Shown: positions 23,839-34,351 of the stretch, in pieces
Layout of the letters: the number at the start of each line of letters is the position of its first letter
Numbering within the stretch: the stretch's first letter is position 1
DNA from: Rutidosis leptorrhynchoides
Taxonomy: Eukaryota; Streptophyta; Magnoliopsida; Asterales; Asteraceae
Assembly: GCF_046630445.1 (NCBI RefSeq)
Contig: NC_092337.1
Coordinates: forward strand, 369,821,501 to 369,885,500
Reading direction: 5' to 3'
DNA length: 64,000 nucleotides
Notes under the pieces: model-generated
Told to the model about the DNA's origin: nothing
The model's database searches: none
What the model saw: only the letters and a program-made list of their open reading frames with translations
Translations under genes and position numbers: made by a program

Positions 23839-24152
23839 ATAATTCAGTAGGCTTATAACTACCTTTAGTGGTTTGATTCTTGATGTTATAATTCAGTAGG
23901 CTTATAACTACCTTTAGTGATTTGATTCTTGATTAAGAATACTAATAATGAAGTGTAAGAACAAAGATGATAATGGAGAAAGAAAGAAACACTTTGTAAG
24001 TGTGTGAAATGGTGCAAGTTTAATGCTTGCATTCATGAGTATTTATAGCCTAAAATCTCAATATAAAAATACATACTTTGTGTACCAAAATTGACTATAT
24101 GTATACACCAAAATTGACTATCCATATCTATATTATTATTATTATTATAACA
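23835..24152 (-). repeat. 3' LTR of copia element 2
   Basis: 318 bp, TG...CA. The first 48 bp of the plus-strand end (TGTTATAATTCAGTAGG ...) are immediately duplicated. The polypurine tract sits just inside at 24153-24165. Confidence 0.92.
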
Positions 24153-24313
24153 CTCCCCCTTGGATAGCAATTTTATTTTGTTGAAAATCAACTATAAATT
24201 ACTGCCTCGTTAAAAACCTTGCTAAAGAAAACCCAGTGGAAAAAAACTTTAGCTAAGGAAAAAAGAGTGCAGCATGGAGTTGACTCCCCCTCAAGTAGAC
24301 ATCGCTTCAGCTG

Positions 24314-27300
24314 TTACATCTTTTGAACATGTCTCATGCCAATGTTATGAACGTGTGTTCTGAAAATAGCAGTTGGAAGTGCTTTCGTGAAAAGATCAGC
24401 AGAGTTTTTGCTGGATTGAACATATCTCATTTCAATCTCGTTGTCCTTAATGAGATTTTGAGTGTATGAGAAGAATCTAGGAGGTATGTGTTTGGTTCGG
24501 TCACTTTTGATATACCCTTCTTTCATCTGTGCTATGCAAGCTGCATTATCTTCATAGATAATTGTTGGACTTTTATCGCGTTCTAGTCCACAAGAATCAG
24601 TAATGATTTGTGTCATTGATCTCAACCAAAAACATTCCCGAGTAGCTTCATGTAATGCAATCACTTCGGCATGATTTGACGATGTAGCAACAAGTGTTTG
24701 TTTTTGAGAACGCCATGATATTGCAGTACCTCCATTTAGGAATACATATCCAGTTTGAGATTTAGCTTTATGTGGATCAGATAAATAACCTGCATCTGCA
24801 TAACCAACCAAATCTTGTTTTGATTCGTTAGAATAAAATAATCCTAAATCAGTAGTTCCTCGAAGGTATCGAAATATGTGTTTGATCCCATTCCAGTGTC
24901 TTTTGGTAGGAGCAGAGCTGAACCTTGCCAACAAATTAACTGCAAAAGAAATGTCAGGTCTTGTACAATTTGTAAGATACATAAGAGCTCCAATTGCACT
25001 AAGATATGGTACTTCTGGTCCAAGAATGTCTTCTTGATCTTCACATGGACGAAATGGATCAGCTTCAACATTGAGTGATCTAACAACCATAGGAGTACTT
25101 AATGGTTTTGCCTTGTCCATATTGAAACGTTTCAAAATCTTTTCAGTATATGTTGTTTGATGTACAAGTAAACCATTAGGCATATGCTCAATTTGTAAAC
25201 CAAGGCAATACTTGGTTTTTCCGAGATCTTTCATTTCAAATTCTTTCTTTAGAAGTTGAATGGCTTCATGGATCTCTTTATTTGTACCTATGATGTTAAG
25301 ATCATCAACATAAACAGCTATGATCACATATCCGGATGTTGTTTTCTTAATGAAAACACAAGGGCAAGTAAGATTATTTGTATACCCTTTGCTTATCAAG
25401 TAATCACTTAATCGGTTATACCACATACGTCCCGATTGTTTTAACCCATATAAAGATCTTTGTAATTTAATCGAATACATTTCTTTGGGTTTTGCATTTG
25501 ATGCTTCTGGTACCTTAAATCCTTCAGGTATCTTCATATATATATCACTATCAAGTGATCCATATAGATAAGCAGTCACAACATCCATGAGATGCATTTC
25601 TAAATTTTTAGAAACTGCCAGGCTGATTAAGTATCTAAAAGTAATTGCATCCATAACAGGGGAATAAGTTTCTTCATAATCAATTCCTGGTCTTTGAGAA
25701 AAACCTTGAGCTACAAGTCTAGCTTTATACCTTGTAACTTCATTTTTCTCATTTCTTTTTCGGACAAAAATCCATCTGTATCCTACAGGTTTCACATCTT
25801 TAGGAGTGAGAATGATGGATCCGAAAACCTTTCTTTTATTGAGTGATTCTAATTCAGCTCGTATTGCTTCTTTCCATTGAGCCCAATCATGTCTATTTTG
25901 ACATTCAACCATAGATGTTGGTTCTGGATCATCATCATTATTCATGATGTCATACGCAACATTAAATGAAAATTTCTCATCAAGATTTTTCATTTCATTT
26001 CGGTTCCATAATATTTTTGAATATGCATAATTGATTGCAATTTCTGTATTGACATCATCAATCTCCTCTGCAGTAGGAGTACTGATTTGTGGTTCTTCTT
26101 GAACACTTTCTTTTACTTCATTATCAGCTGATTTTCTTTTTCGAGGATTTTTATCCTTTGAACCAATTGGTCTTCCACGTTTCTGACGTGGCAAAGATTC
26201 ATGAGTGACGTTATTGCCAGCTTTTGGAATTTCAATTCGAGCTGGAGTATTTACTGCTGGTATATATGATTTTGTCACCGTTTTTGTATCTGTAAATGCA
26301 TCAGGCAATTGATTTGCAAGTTCTTGTATATGCATTATCTTTTGAACTTCTGTCTCGCATTCTTTTGTGCGAGGATCAAGATACTTTAATTGAGGTTCAC
26401 ACCATGAAACATCATTTTCTTTATTTTTCATTTCTCCCCCTAATCTAGGGAACAATGTTTCATTAAAATGACAATCAGCAAAACGTGCTGTAAAAACGTC
26501 ACCTGTCATAGGTTCAATATACCTTAATATTGAAGATGTTTCATATCCAACATATATTCCCAACCTCCTTTGAGGACCCATTTTTGTACGTTGTGGTGTC
26601 GCAATTGGAACATACACTGCACAACCAAATGTTCTAAGATGGGAAATATTTGGCTCTTGACCAAAAGCAAGTTGTAGGGGGGAATATTTATGACTTGCAC
26701 TTGGTCTGATGCGAATCAATGCAGCAGCATGTAAAATTGCATGACCCCATATAGATACAGGGAGTTTTGTTCTCATTATCAATGGTCTAGCGATTAACTG
26801 TAAACGTTTAATCAATGACTCGGCTAAACCATTTTGTGTATGCACATGAGCAACAGAATGTTCAACAATAATTCCTATAGACATGCAATAGTCATTAAAT
26901 GCTTGAGATGTAAATTCACCAGCATTATCAAGTCTCACCCTTTTAATGGTGTAATCAGGAAAATGAGCTCTCAATTTAATAATTTGGGCAAGAAATTTTG
27001 CAAATGCCACATTACGGCTTGATAACAGACAAACATGAGACCATCTGCTAGATGCGTCTATTAGAACCATGAAATATCTAAATGGTCCACATTGTGGATG
27101 AATTGGTCCACATATATCACCTTGAATTCTTTCAAGAAACATTGGTGATTCTTTCTCAACCTTAAGTGGTGAGGGTCTAGTTATCAATTTTCCAAGAGAG
27201 CAAGATGTACATGGAACCATTGTATCATGATGGATTTTTCTATCCTTTAGTGGATGTCCATGAGTACATTCAATAATCCTTTTCATCATTGTTGATCCTG

Positions 27301-27865
27301 GATGGCCTAATCTGTTATGCCATAAACTGAATACACCAGGATCAATATATTTTTCGTTAACTACCATATGTATTTCTGGTACATTTATATGTGTATAATG
27401 TAATCCAGAACTAAGTCTTGGCAGTTTTTCAACCACATGACTCTTGTCAGTGATACTTAAATATTTCTCATTTTCTGTTGTCACTGACTGATAATCATAC
27501 CCGTTAAGGTATATGTCGGAGAAACTCAATAAATTTCTGCTTGACTTGGGAGAAAATAAGGCATCATTTATTAAAAATTTTGTACCATTTGGTAGTATGA
27601 AATTTGCCTTTCCTATCCCTTTTATCAAGTTAGCAGGTCCTGATATTGTATGTATAGTTCCTTCCGTTGGTTTTAGATCAATAAAATATTTCTCGGATTT
27701 AAGTATAGTGTGTGTAGTTCCACTGTCTGCTATACAGAGATCTCCACCACTTGATTGATGTTGTATTCCAGCAAAATTCATATTGAACTTCATATATAAG
27801 AAATAAATAGTGAGTACATTAATATTACACAATATTTTAAACGCAAATAGATAGTACTGAAACAT
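24314..27865 (-). CDS. Copia pol polyprotein (protease, integrase, RT, RNase H)
   Basis: 1183 codons in domain order protease, integrase, RT, RNase H, which is diagnostic of Ty1/copia. The protease motif IADSGTT is at about residue 45. The integrase zinc site is at about 180-222 (LWHNRLGHPG then CTSC). The DD35E core carries D in QGDICG (about 250), D in RLDNAGEF (about 312) and E in NGLAESL (about 348). RT has RWIFVRKRNE, KARLVAQGF and the catalytic YVDD near 850. RNase H has GYADAGY near 1023 and an ATSSNHAE motif. The listed ATG at 27865 follows a stop, and gag lies upstream in the same frame, so Gag-Pol fusion needs splicing or readthrough. No internal stop was seen. The products would act in cytoplasmic particles and in integration. 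Confidence 0.93.
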   Translation of the reverse strand: MFQYYLFAFKILCNINVLTIYFLYMKFNMNFAGIQHQSSGGDLCIADSGTTHTILKSEKYFIDLKPTEGTIHTISGPANLIKGIGKANFILPNGTKFLINDALFSPKSSRNLLSFSDIYLNGYDYQSVTTENEKYLSITDKSHVVEKLPRLSSGLHYTHINVPEIHMVVNEKYIDPGVFSLWHNRLGHPGSTMMKRIIECTHGHPLKDRKIHHDTMVPCTSCSLGKLITRPSPLKVEKESPMFLERIQGDICGPIHPQCGPFRYFMVLIDASSRWSHVCLLSSRNVAFAKFLAQIIKLRAHFPDYTIKRVRLDNAGEFTSQAFNDYCMSIGIIVEHSVAHVHTQNGLAESLIKRLQLIARPLIMRTKLPVSIWGHAILHAAALIRIRPSASHKYSPLQLAFGQEPNISHLRTFGCAVYVPIATPQRTKMGPQRRLGIYVGYETSSILRYIEPMTGDVFTARFADCHFNETLFPRLGGEMKNKENDVSWCEPQLKYLDPRTKECETEVQKIMHIQELANQLPDAFTDTKTVTKSYIPAVNTPARIEIPKAGNNVTHESLPRQKRGRPIGSKDKNPRKRKSADNEVKESVQEEPQISTPTAEEIDDVNTEIAINYAYSKILWNRNEMKNLDEKFSFNVAYDIMNNDDDPEPTSMVECQNRHDWAQWKEAIRAELESLNKRKVFGSIILTPKDVKPVGYRWIFVRKRNEKNEVTRYKARLVAQGFSQRPGIDYEETYSPVMDAITFRYLISLAVSKNLEMHLMDVVTAYLYGSLDSDIYMKIPEGFKVPEASNAKPKEMYSIKLQRSLYGLKQSGRMWYNRLSDYLISKGYTNNLTCPCVFIKKTTSGYVIIAVYVDDLNIIGTNKEIHEAIQLLKKEFEMKDLGKTKYCLGLQIEHMPNGLLVHQTTYTEKILKRFNMDKAKPLSTPMVVRSLNVEADPFRPCEDQEDILGPEVPYLSAIGALMYLTNCTRPDISFAVNLLARFSSAPTKRHWNGIKHIFRYLRGTTDLGLFYSNESKQDLVGYADAGYLSDPHKAKSQTGYVFLNGGTAISWRSQKQTLVATSSNHAEVIALHEATRECFWLRSMTQIITDSCGLERDKSPTIIYEDNAACIAQMKEGYIKSDRTKHIPPRFFSYTQNLIKDNEIEMRYVQSSKNSADLFTKALPTAIFRTHVHNIGMRHVQKM

Positions 27866-27934
27866 TTAGCAAACATAATGACAAAGACAGACGATATTAA
27901 ATCGTTTATTTTTCGAAAGACACACAACTTAAAC
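27788..27934 (-). other. Candidate intron joining copia gag and pol frames
   Basis: Between gag and pol the minus strand has a possible donor AAT|GTTTAAGT and an acceptor after TTTCTTATATATGAAG. The 147-nt segment is T-rich, contains both stop codons that separate the frames, and its length is a multiple of three. Removing it would fuse gag in frame to the protease region. Hypothesis from sequence only. Confidence 0.4.
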
Positions 27935-28963
27935 ATTCAAGAAATCTTCATATAAATCAGATGGTTTCTCAGTGACTGTTGGATCGACGTTATCCACAAA
28001 GTTTACTTCCTTTTCTTTATCTTTCAGCGAATCCTGATACATCTTAACAAGATGTTTAGATGTTCGGCAAGTATTAGCCCAGTGGCCCATTCTACCACAT
28101 CTGTAGCAAGATTCTTCAGAATTTTTAGAAGAATTTTCTTCAACATCTTGTTTAATGGGCTTGTTTTGTGGTTGATATTTATATTTTCGTGGATTACTAT
28201 TTCTTTGACCACCACGGCCACGACCACGACCACGTCCACGCCCATTACCATTACCATAAGGATGGTTTCTACCATAGTTATGGCTTTTGGCATGATGATG
28301 GTGATGGTTATTATAACCACGACCTTGCCCGCGTCCTTGTCCCTGTTTATAATTATTTGCAGTATTTGCTTCAGGGATTGCAAGTGTACCAGTAGGACGG
28401 GATTGCTGATTTTTCATTAATAGCTCATCATTTTGCTCTGCAACTAAGAGATATGAATTAAGTTCAGGATATGTTTTGAACTTTAGCATTCTCAAATTTC
28501 TTTGCACTGTGATGTTTGCAGCATTCATTGTGGAGAAAGTTTTCTCCATCATGTCTGCATCACTAATTTCATGTCCACAGAATTTAAGTTGTGAACATGT
28601 ATTATACAGAGCTGAGCTGTATTCATTTACTTTCTTAAAGTCTTGGAACCTTAATGTTCTCCATTGTTCCATTGCAGCTGGAAGTAAAATTTCTCTTTGA
28701 TTATTGAATCTGCTTTTGAGACCTTCCCATAAAACATGGGGATCTTCTACAGTCACATAATTATTTTGTAAGCATTCATCAATATGTTGATGAATAAAGC
28801 AACATGCCGTAGCTTGTTCTTTTTCAGAACAAGTGTTGTTTTCATTTATGGTTTCAAGAATGCCCATTGATTTAAGATGCATTTTTACTTTTATAACCCA
28901 TGGCATGTAGTTGTTTCCAGTTGATTCTAAAGGAGTAAATTTAAGCTTTTCCAGATTCGACAT
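27929..28963 (-). CDS. Copia gag (nucleocapsid) protein
   Basis: 344 residues beginning MSNLEKLKFTPLESTGNNY, a typical copia gag opening with a W in the next segment (YMPWVIKVKMHLKSMG). The middle holds the conserved gag core (LWEGLKSRFNNQ ... WRTLRFQDFKKVNEY). A basic Gly/Arg/His/Asn-rich stretch at about 208-260 precedes a CCHC zinc knuckle (CYRCGRMGHWANTC, about 287-300) that binds element RNA. The protein ends YEDFLNV, 64 nt before the listed pol start and in the same frame. It is intact and would form the particle shell. Copia elements usually make one long Gag-Pol frame, so the separate gag stop is noteworthy. Confidence 0.92.
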   Translation of the reverse strand: MSNLEKLKFTPLESTGNNYMPWVIKVKMHLKSMGILETINENNTCSEKEQATACCFIHQHIDECLQNNYVTVEDPHVLWEGLKSRFNNQREILLPAAMEQWRTLRFQDFKKVNEYSSALYNTCSQLKFCGHEISDADMMEKTFSTMNAANITVQRNLRMLKFKTYPELNSYLLVAEQNDELLMKNQQSRPTGTLAIPEANTANNYKQGQGRGQGRGYNNHHHHHAKSHNYGRNHPYGNGNGRGRGRGRGRGGQRNSNPRKYKYQPQNKPIKQDVEENSSKNSEESCYRCGRMGHWANTCRTSKHLVKMYQDSLKDKEKEVNFVDNVDPTVTEKPSDLYEDFLNV

Positions 28964-29184
28964 TTTCTATTATCAAAAATTAAAACAAACATCATGATAA
29001 ATTAGAGTCAATTTATATTCATAAGTATATAAACATTAAACATAAATTTAATATAACATAAATGATAAGTAGGTGACAGTGTCGACCATGTGTAAGCAAT
29101 CATAAATAAATGTTATATAACAAAAATATAAATATTAGTAAACATAAATGAAAATTTGGCGACAGTGTCGACCATATATTTTTT

Positions 29185-29326
29185 CAGGTGGTATAACCGA
29201 CCTATATCATTCTGGTGGTATAACCGACCATATATCATTTTGGTGGTATAACCGACCATATATCATTTTGGTGGTATAACCGACCATATATCATTTTGGT
29301 GGCAGAGCCAACCATATTTAGTATTA
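29185..29326. repeat. 28-bp tandem repeat in the 5' leader of copia element 2
   Basis: Five imperfect copies of a unit with GGTGGTATAACCGACCATAT and ATCATTTT. It lies between gag and the 5' LTR, about 20 bp from the presumed primer-binding site. Confidence 0.9.
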
Positions 29327-29346
29327 AGATTATCGTGCTGATAACG

Positions 29347-29660
29347 TGTTATAATTCAGTAGGCTTATAACTACCTTTAGTGGTTTGATTCTTGATGTTA
29401 TAATTCAGTAGGCTTATAACTACCTTTAGTGATTTGATTCTTGATTAAGAATACTAATAATGAAGTGTAAGAACAAAGATGATAATGGAGAAAGAAAGAA
29501 ACACTTTGTAAGTGTGTGAAATGGTGCAAGTTTAATGCTTGCATTCATGAGTATTTATAGCCTAAAATCTCAATATAAAAATACATACTTTGTGTACCAA
29601 AATTGACTATATGTATACACCAAAATTGACTATCCATATCTATATTATTATTATTATTAT

Positions 29661-29664
<4 letters not shown>
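29347..29664 (-). repeat. 5' LTR of copia element 2
   Basis: 318 bp, identical by eye to 23835-24152. Internal flank on the minus strand: CGTTATCAGCACGATAATC. Confidence 0.92.
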
Positions 29665-29735
<71 letters not shown>

Positions 29736-31884
29736 TGACACTAACGTGTGAAGCAATCCAAACTCACGTCTTCGCATACTACAGATCAAAAGATCCTTCA
29801 AAAAATAAACCGTGTACTAGAATTGATGGCCTGAAACTTTATACTTTCTAGTGAATGTAACTATGTAAGGGATCCCTAACTCGCACGAAGTCGAAACCTC
29901 TAACAGTCAAACATATAATATGGGCAAAAACACCGAGAAGGCATTTACCCGAGGTTATGATCCTGTTAACTTCATATTAGTTATAGCCTACTTAACCTAG
30001 CAATTCATTGGCGATTAAAACGTTCAAGTGGTTTTTTGGGCTAGCCTATATAAGGGGCCTGGCTTCAAAATTATTGTTTATTGTTTATTCATATTATTAT
30101 CATATATTATTAGTTGGAAAAGATAAAAAAAAATTATACTATATAATAAATATATCATAAAGTTTTCTTTACTTTTAAGTGATCAAAAAGATCTATTAAC
30201 TTAATACTATTGAAATGTAGTTACATTGATTAGCTTATACCTAATATGATAAAGAAAACGGTGTTTAATTGATGTATACGTGTTATCTAGAAGATCGTCC
30301 CCAATGTTTTAAGGTCATTTATACGCTGCAGTATTTTTTTCATTGTGAATTGACAAATTATTTTTATCTCAAATCTTTAATCAGATATAGCAAATAAGAA
30401 ATTTAAGATTAAAGGTTGCAAATTCAGTTGCAGATATTATGAGAACTATATAATTGATATTGAACTAATGAATTTATTAGGTGCAAAGCACACAAAAAGA
30501 CTATGATTTCAAAAAACTTAAAATTGAGGTAATATTGTCCAATCCACTAACGGCTGTTAGTCAAATTTCATTAAATGTTAACATGTGATTGACATGTGAG
30601 GAACAAAATTACACGGTAGGTCCCTGAGGCTTGTCTTCATCTTCTTCCCTTCTTCACCTTCTTTTCGTTTTTTCAACTTCTTCCCGAAACTAAAAAAATT
30701 AAATAGATTTCAAAAACAAATCTGAAATGATTGCAGGTAACAAATATGAAAAAATTTAAAACTTTTATCACGAACCACAAATCATAACAACTGCAAATCA
30801 AAAATCTTACTAAATCACAAACCACAAAAATGATTCCTTTCAAAACAAAATGTGCAACGGGGTATTCACAATAGGTATTCAACACAAAATGATTGCAGGT
30901 ATTCACATCCGAAACTAAATTGAGATCTAGATTCAAACCAATTCACAAAACTCATCATAGTTCAAAAGTTCTAAATCTTAACCTTACCTAAATTTAGGAA
31001 ACTAACTCATCGTCAAAACAAATTCACAACAGGTACTGGACATTGTCGAACGGAAAACCATCCCGTCATATTTATGGCGTCGTACAAGCTGTCAAAAAAA
31101 CTAACTCGTCGTATTTTCGGTGTCGTACGGTTCGTGTGGTCGATCTAATGTTTGTTGGTGATTTTAGTGTGATCCAACTAATAATTTTAGTGAAATTGAA
31201 ATTAACTAGGTAGAAAGTGTTAGTAATCTATTGATACTCTAAAACGAATTTGGTAAAGTGTGGAGTACACGTTCGTAAAGAGTTAAATAGATTGTGGAAG
31301 TCGAACGTGAGTTTGGTAATATTAAAATAGGCTTAAACTTGGCAAACCTGACCTAAACTGGGGTGGCACGTCGTGCCAGAGAGTGGCACGTCGTGCCATA
31401 AGATGGCTATTTGGACAGAAGGTTTTTGGTGCGTCGTGCCACGTGCTAGGCCGGGAAAAAGGTGTCAAGAGTTTTGATTTTAATCCTACTTTAACACGAT
31501 TTCAAGAGTTTTGATTACCAAGTGGTGTGTCATTTCATTATGACTATTTCCAAAGCTTGCAACTCTTCAGTTTTAAGTTTTCACCCATTATAAATGGAAA
31601 ACTCAATTTCTGGAAATGGGTTACAGACTTTGAAAATTTTATACACTTTCTACTCTCAATATTCAGATTATACAATCTATAATTGTCTGGATTTATTATC
31701 TTTTAGCCAAGACGATAAATCATTCCTTGTATTATCCCAGTCAAGACTGTGTGTAACCCGTGACTAATTGGGTCAAAATTATTGATTAGGAAACTGATTC
31801 ACGATTCAAGAAACAATCTGGTGATCATATTCTACAGCCCTATAAATATATTTATAACATTCTAATCAAGTATTTGCAAAAATT
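29665..31884. other. Unassigned AT-rich DNA, probably the LTR of a degraded copia element in its right part
   Basis: It begins with the right half of the TA microsatellite (29665-29734). No gene was found to about 31100. From about 31130 the sequence leads into a copia-like gag, with a possible primer-binding segment near 31819. Three GGCACGTCGTGCC-type palindromes lie at 31364-31441. The LTR start was not located. Confidence 0.45.
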
Positions 31885-32870
31885 ATGACCGGTGAATCAG
31901 TGAAGGAGATTACTTCCAAGTTTGCCAAACCTGAGAAGTTTGAAGGAGTGGATTTTAGAAGATGGCAGAAAAAGATGCGATTTTTTTTTGACAACCTTGA
32001 AGTTTGTGTATGTTCTATCAACACCTATGCCTGAAGAAATGGAGAATGAAACGTTGTAGTACACCCGGAAGAGAAGCAAGTGGGAAAATGATGACTTCAT
32101 TTGTCGTGACCATATTTTAAATGGTATGTCTAACATCTTATCTGATGTTTACCAATCTGTTGGGCCGGCTAAGGAATTATGGAATTTGTTGGAGGCCAAG
32201 TACATGGTCAAAGATGCTTCTATCAAGAAGTTTATTGTTAGTAATTTTAATGACTACAAAATGGTTTACATAAGGCCGGTAATGGAGCAAATCCATAAAA
32301 TCCTTAGGATTTAGGATAATTTACTCAACATGACTTGAAAATCGGATGTATCCATTTCAGTGTCATGAATCATTGATAAATTGCCTCCATGTTGGAAACA
32401 ATTTAGACACACTTTAAAACACAAAAGGGAATAAATGAATTTGACCTAATTGTGTGGCCATTTGCGTATTGAGGAATCAATACGGATGCAAGAGGGTGGC
32501 AAAGAAAAGGGTAAGGAAATGGTATCATCTTTTGTCAACATGATAGAAGATAATTACCGTGGGAGCAAAAACAACAACCACAAGAAGGAAATGGAAAGAA
32601 AAGGTTTGATGGTAACCAGAATGGTTCCAACAGGACAAAAAAAGACTTGTTGGATGTGCGGTAAATCTGACCATTTCAAAAAGGATTATCGTGTGAAGAA
32701 CATTGATGGAGCAAGCACTTTGGGTGCGGGATAAGGGTCTAAGGATCCGACTCCAAACCAAGGTCAAAATCTTGACTTGTTAAATCCTGTTAAGAATTAT
32801 GTGTCACATACCTCTAAGGCATTTTATGTGCAGGATTATAATATTGGTTGGTGGATTGCTTCTCGTTGTT
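31885..32870 (+). pseudogene. Copia gag remnant (element G)
   Basis: The ATG at 31885 opens MTGESVKEITSKFAKPEKFEG, followed by FRRWQKKMRFFF, a typical copia gag N-terminus. The frame is broken after about 45 codons. Similarity continues at 32126-32314 (LWNLLEAKYMVKDASIKKF) and at 32630-32700, where the CCHC zinc knuckle CWMCGKSDHFKKDYR has lost its last cysteine to tyrosine. Nothing of protease or pol follows beyond about 32870. It is unrelated in sequence to copia elements 1 and 2, so it is a different lineage, and it is clearly dead. Confidence 0.75.
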
Positions 32871-32975
32871 GGTTCAAGACATTTATACCAGAAAAGACAT
32901 TTTATATTCAAAAATGTTAAACACTACAAACTAGCATCAAGTTCAAAAGAGATTACAACCATCAAGTTTTTAACA

Positions 32976-33420
32976 TTACAACCATCTAAAGATTACAAAC
33001 ATCAAAAAACACAAATTACAATTTAATTTGAAGTCTTCTTCCTTTTTGATCCACTTCATCCAATTAGTGGAGATCTTCTTTAGTTTTCTTTCTATACCTC
33101 TCAATTTCATCTCCACTTTCTGGACATTAACAGATGCATTTGTGTTTAAAATTTCAGCATCGACCAACACTTGTTCACTCCCTGTTGGCACAACACTAGA
33201 GTTACCCATGTACACGACATTCTTATCTATGCTAAATTGAAATTGCATCATGTCTACATCCACTTCTAGAATGGTATTATCGTCAACTAAGTAATCTTCA
33301 TCCTCACTGTCACTTCCCTCATTAATATGATTAACCTTTGTCATTTTTGGTACCTCAACAATTGGTGGTTCATCAACATTACTAGAAATCTCCTGAATGA
33401 CTACTGTACCTTACTTTGAG
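32976..33420 (-). pseudogene. Fragment resembling the N-terminal region of a MuDR/MULE transposase
   Basis: The 122-codon minus-strand frame 33344-32976 reads NEGSDSEDEDYLVDDNTI then VDVDMMQFQFSIDKNV. The acidic pattern with a VDxDMxxFxxxID box resembles the region preceding MULE transposase domains in plants, as I remember them. The rest of the frame is rich in Lys and ends in a hydrophobic tail with no known domain. No transposase catalytic core is nearby. It may instead be a degraded host-derived ORF. Confidence 0.35.
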
Positions 33421-34351
33421 TTGGACTTGTAAAAGTGTTTTAACTTTTTTTTCTTTCATATTCAAGGTAAATATTGATTTCCTTACACGCAACCACATAC
33501 TATCTTAAATTACAAACATCTGATGCATATTACCAAGTGGACATAATCCATAATCCAAAACTGTGTTCGGCCTTAGAAAATGGTAATACATTTTTTAAAT
33601 CCATTATACCCTAAAGTTTGCACAAGATCATGAACATCCAATATCGAAAACTTCTCAAAATTAACAAGATCAATAAACGTAAATTTTTCATTCAAGTATT
33701 CAATACCTAGAGGATGACTAAAAACACCAACATGGATGTAATTTTATGGTAAATAGACTGTCATATATATCTTCAAAAAATCAAAAGTAAAAGAAATCAA
33801 GTTAAGACAATATCATATTCGGTTGATTTTTTTAAAAACTATAACCCTAAATCATACCGTAATAATCCTTCGGGGAATACGTGATGATAAGGTGTAATGT
33901 GAGATTGATCGTCTATCACCTGGTGTATAGTACAGGGATTGTAAATGGACAAAAATACCCTTACGTGGGTAGCACGTGAATGAAGTAGATGGCAAACAAT
34001 TAACACCATTTGGATTTGGGGTCTGAATCGAAACGAAATGAAACTTTGAGGTCATCCACAACAATTTTACACATTAAGGTCATTCGCGCAATTATGTGCA
34101 AACTTTAGGGACCAACGGCGCAATTTTTCTTATTTAAAATTATATACTATGTAACTTATGGATAATATCATATGTAGGTACTATGTGAATCAGGTTCAAA
34201 TCTTGTTAACGTCCTAAATCGAACTAAAATGGGTTATTCACAGGAGAGGACGTCAATGTGCGCAATTCACCGGGTTACGAGTCTCGTCGCTCGGAGTGCT
34301 CGTCACCCAAGGGTTTTACTTGCTAGTGGAACTGTGATTGTCGGTAGGGAG
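33421..34351. other. Unassigned DNA
   Basis: No gene or complete element recognised. The phrase GGGACCAACGGCGCAATTTTT near 34110 looks repeat-like. Confidence 0.5.

Larger units (their letters stand above)
23835..29664 (-). mobile_element. Copia element 2, structurally complete, LTRs apparently identical
   Basis: Minus-strand order: 5' LTR 29347-29664, gag 28963-27929, pol 27865-24314, 3' LTR 24152-23835. The two 318-bp LTRs look identical by eye. The insertion is in a TA microsatellite, so the duplication ATATA is consistent but uninformative. A purine tract (AAGGGGGAG, minus strand) directly precedes the 3' LTR. Gag and pol are both open. This is probably a very recent insertion and possibly an active copy. 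Confidence 0.92.

Noticed and set aside
28024..28420. ORFs of 74-122 codons opposite the copia gag
   Set aside because: Antisense or out-of-frame shadows of the Gly/Arg/His-rich part of gag, with no domain.
29185..29326. Possible CRISPR-like array of 28-bp units
   Set aside because: No spacers, and it lies in a retrotransposon leader in a eukaryotic genome.
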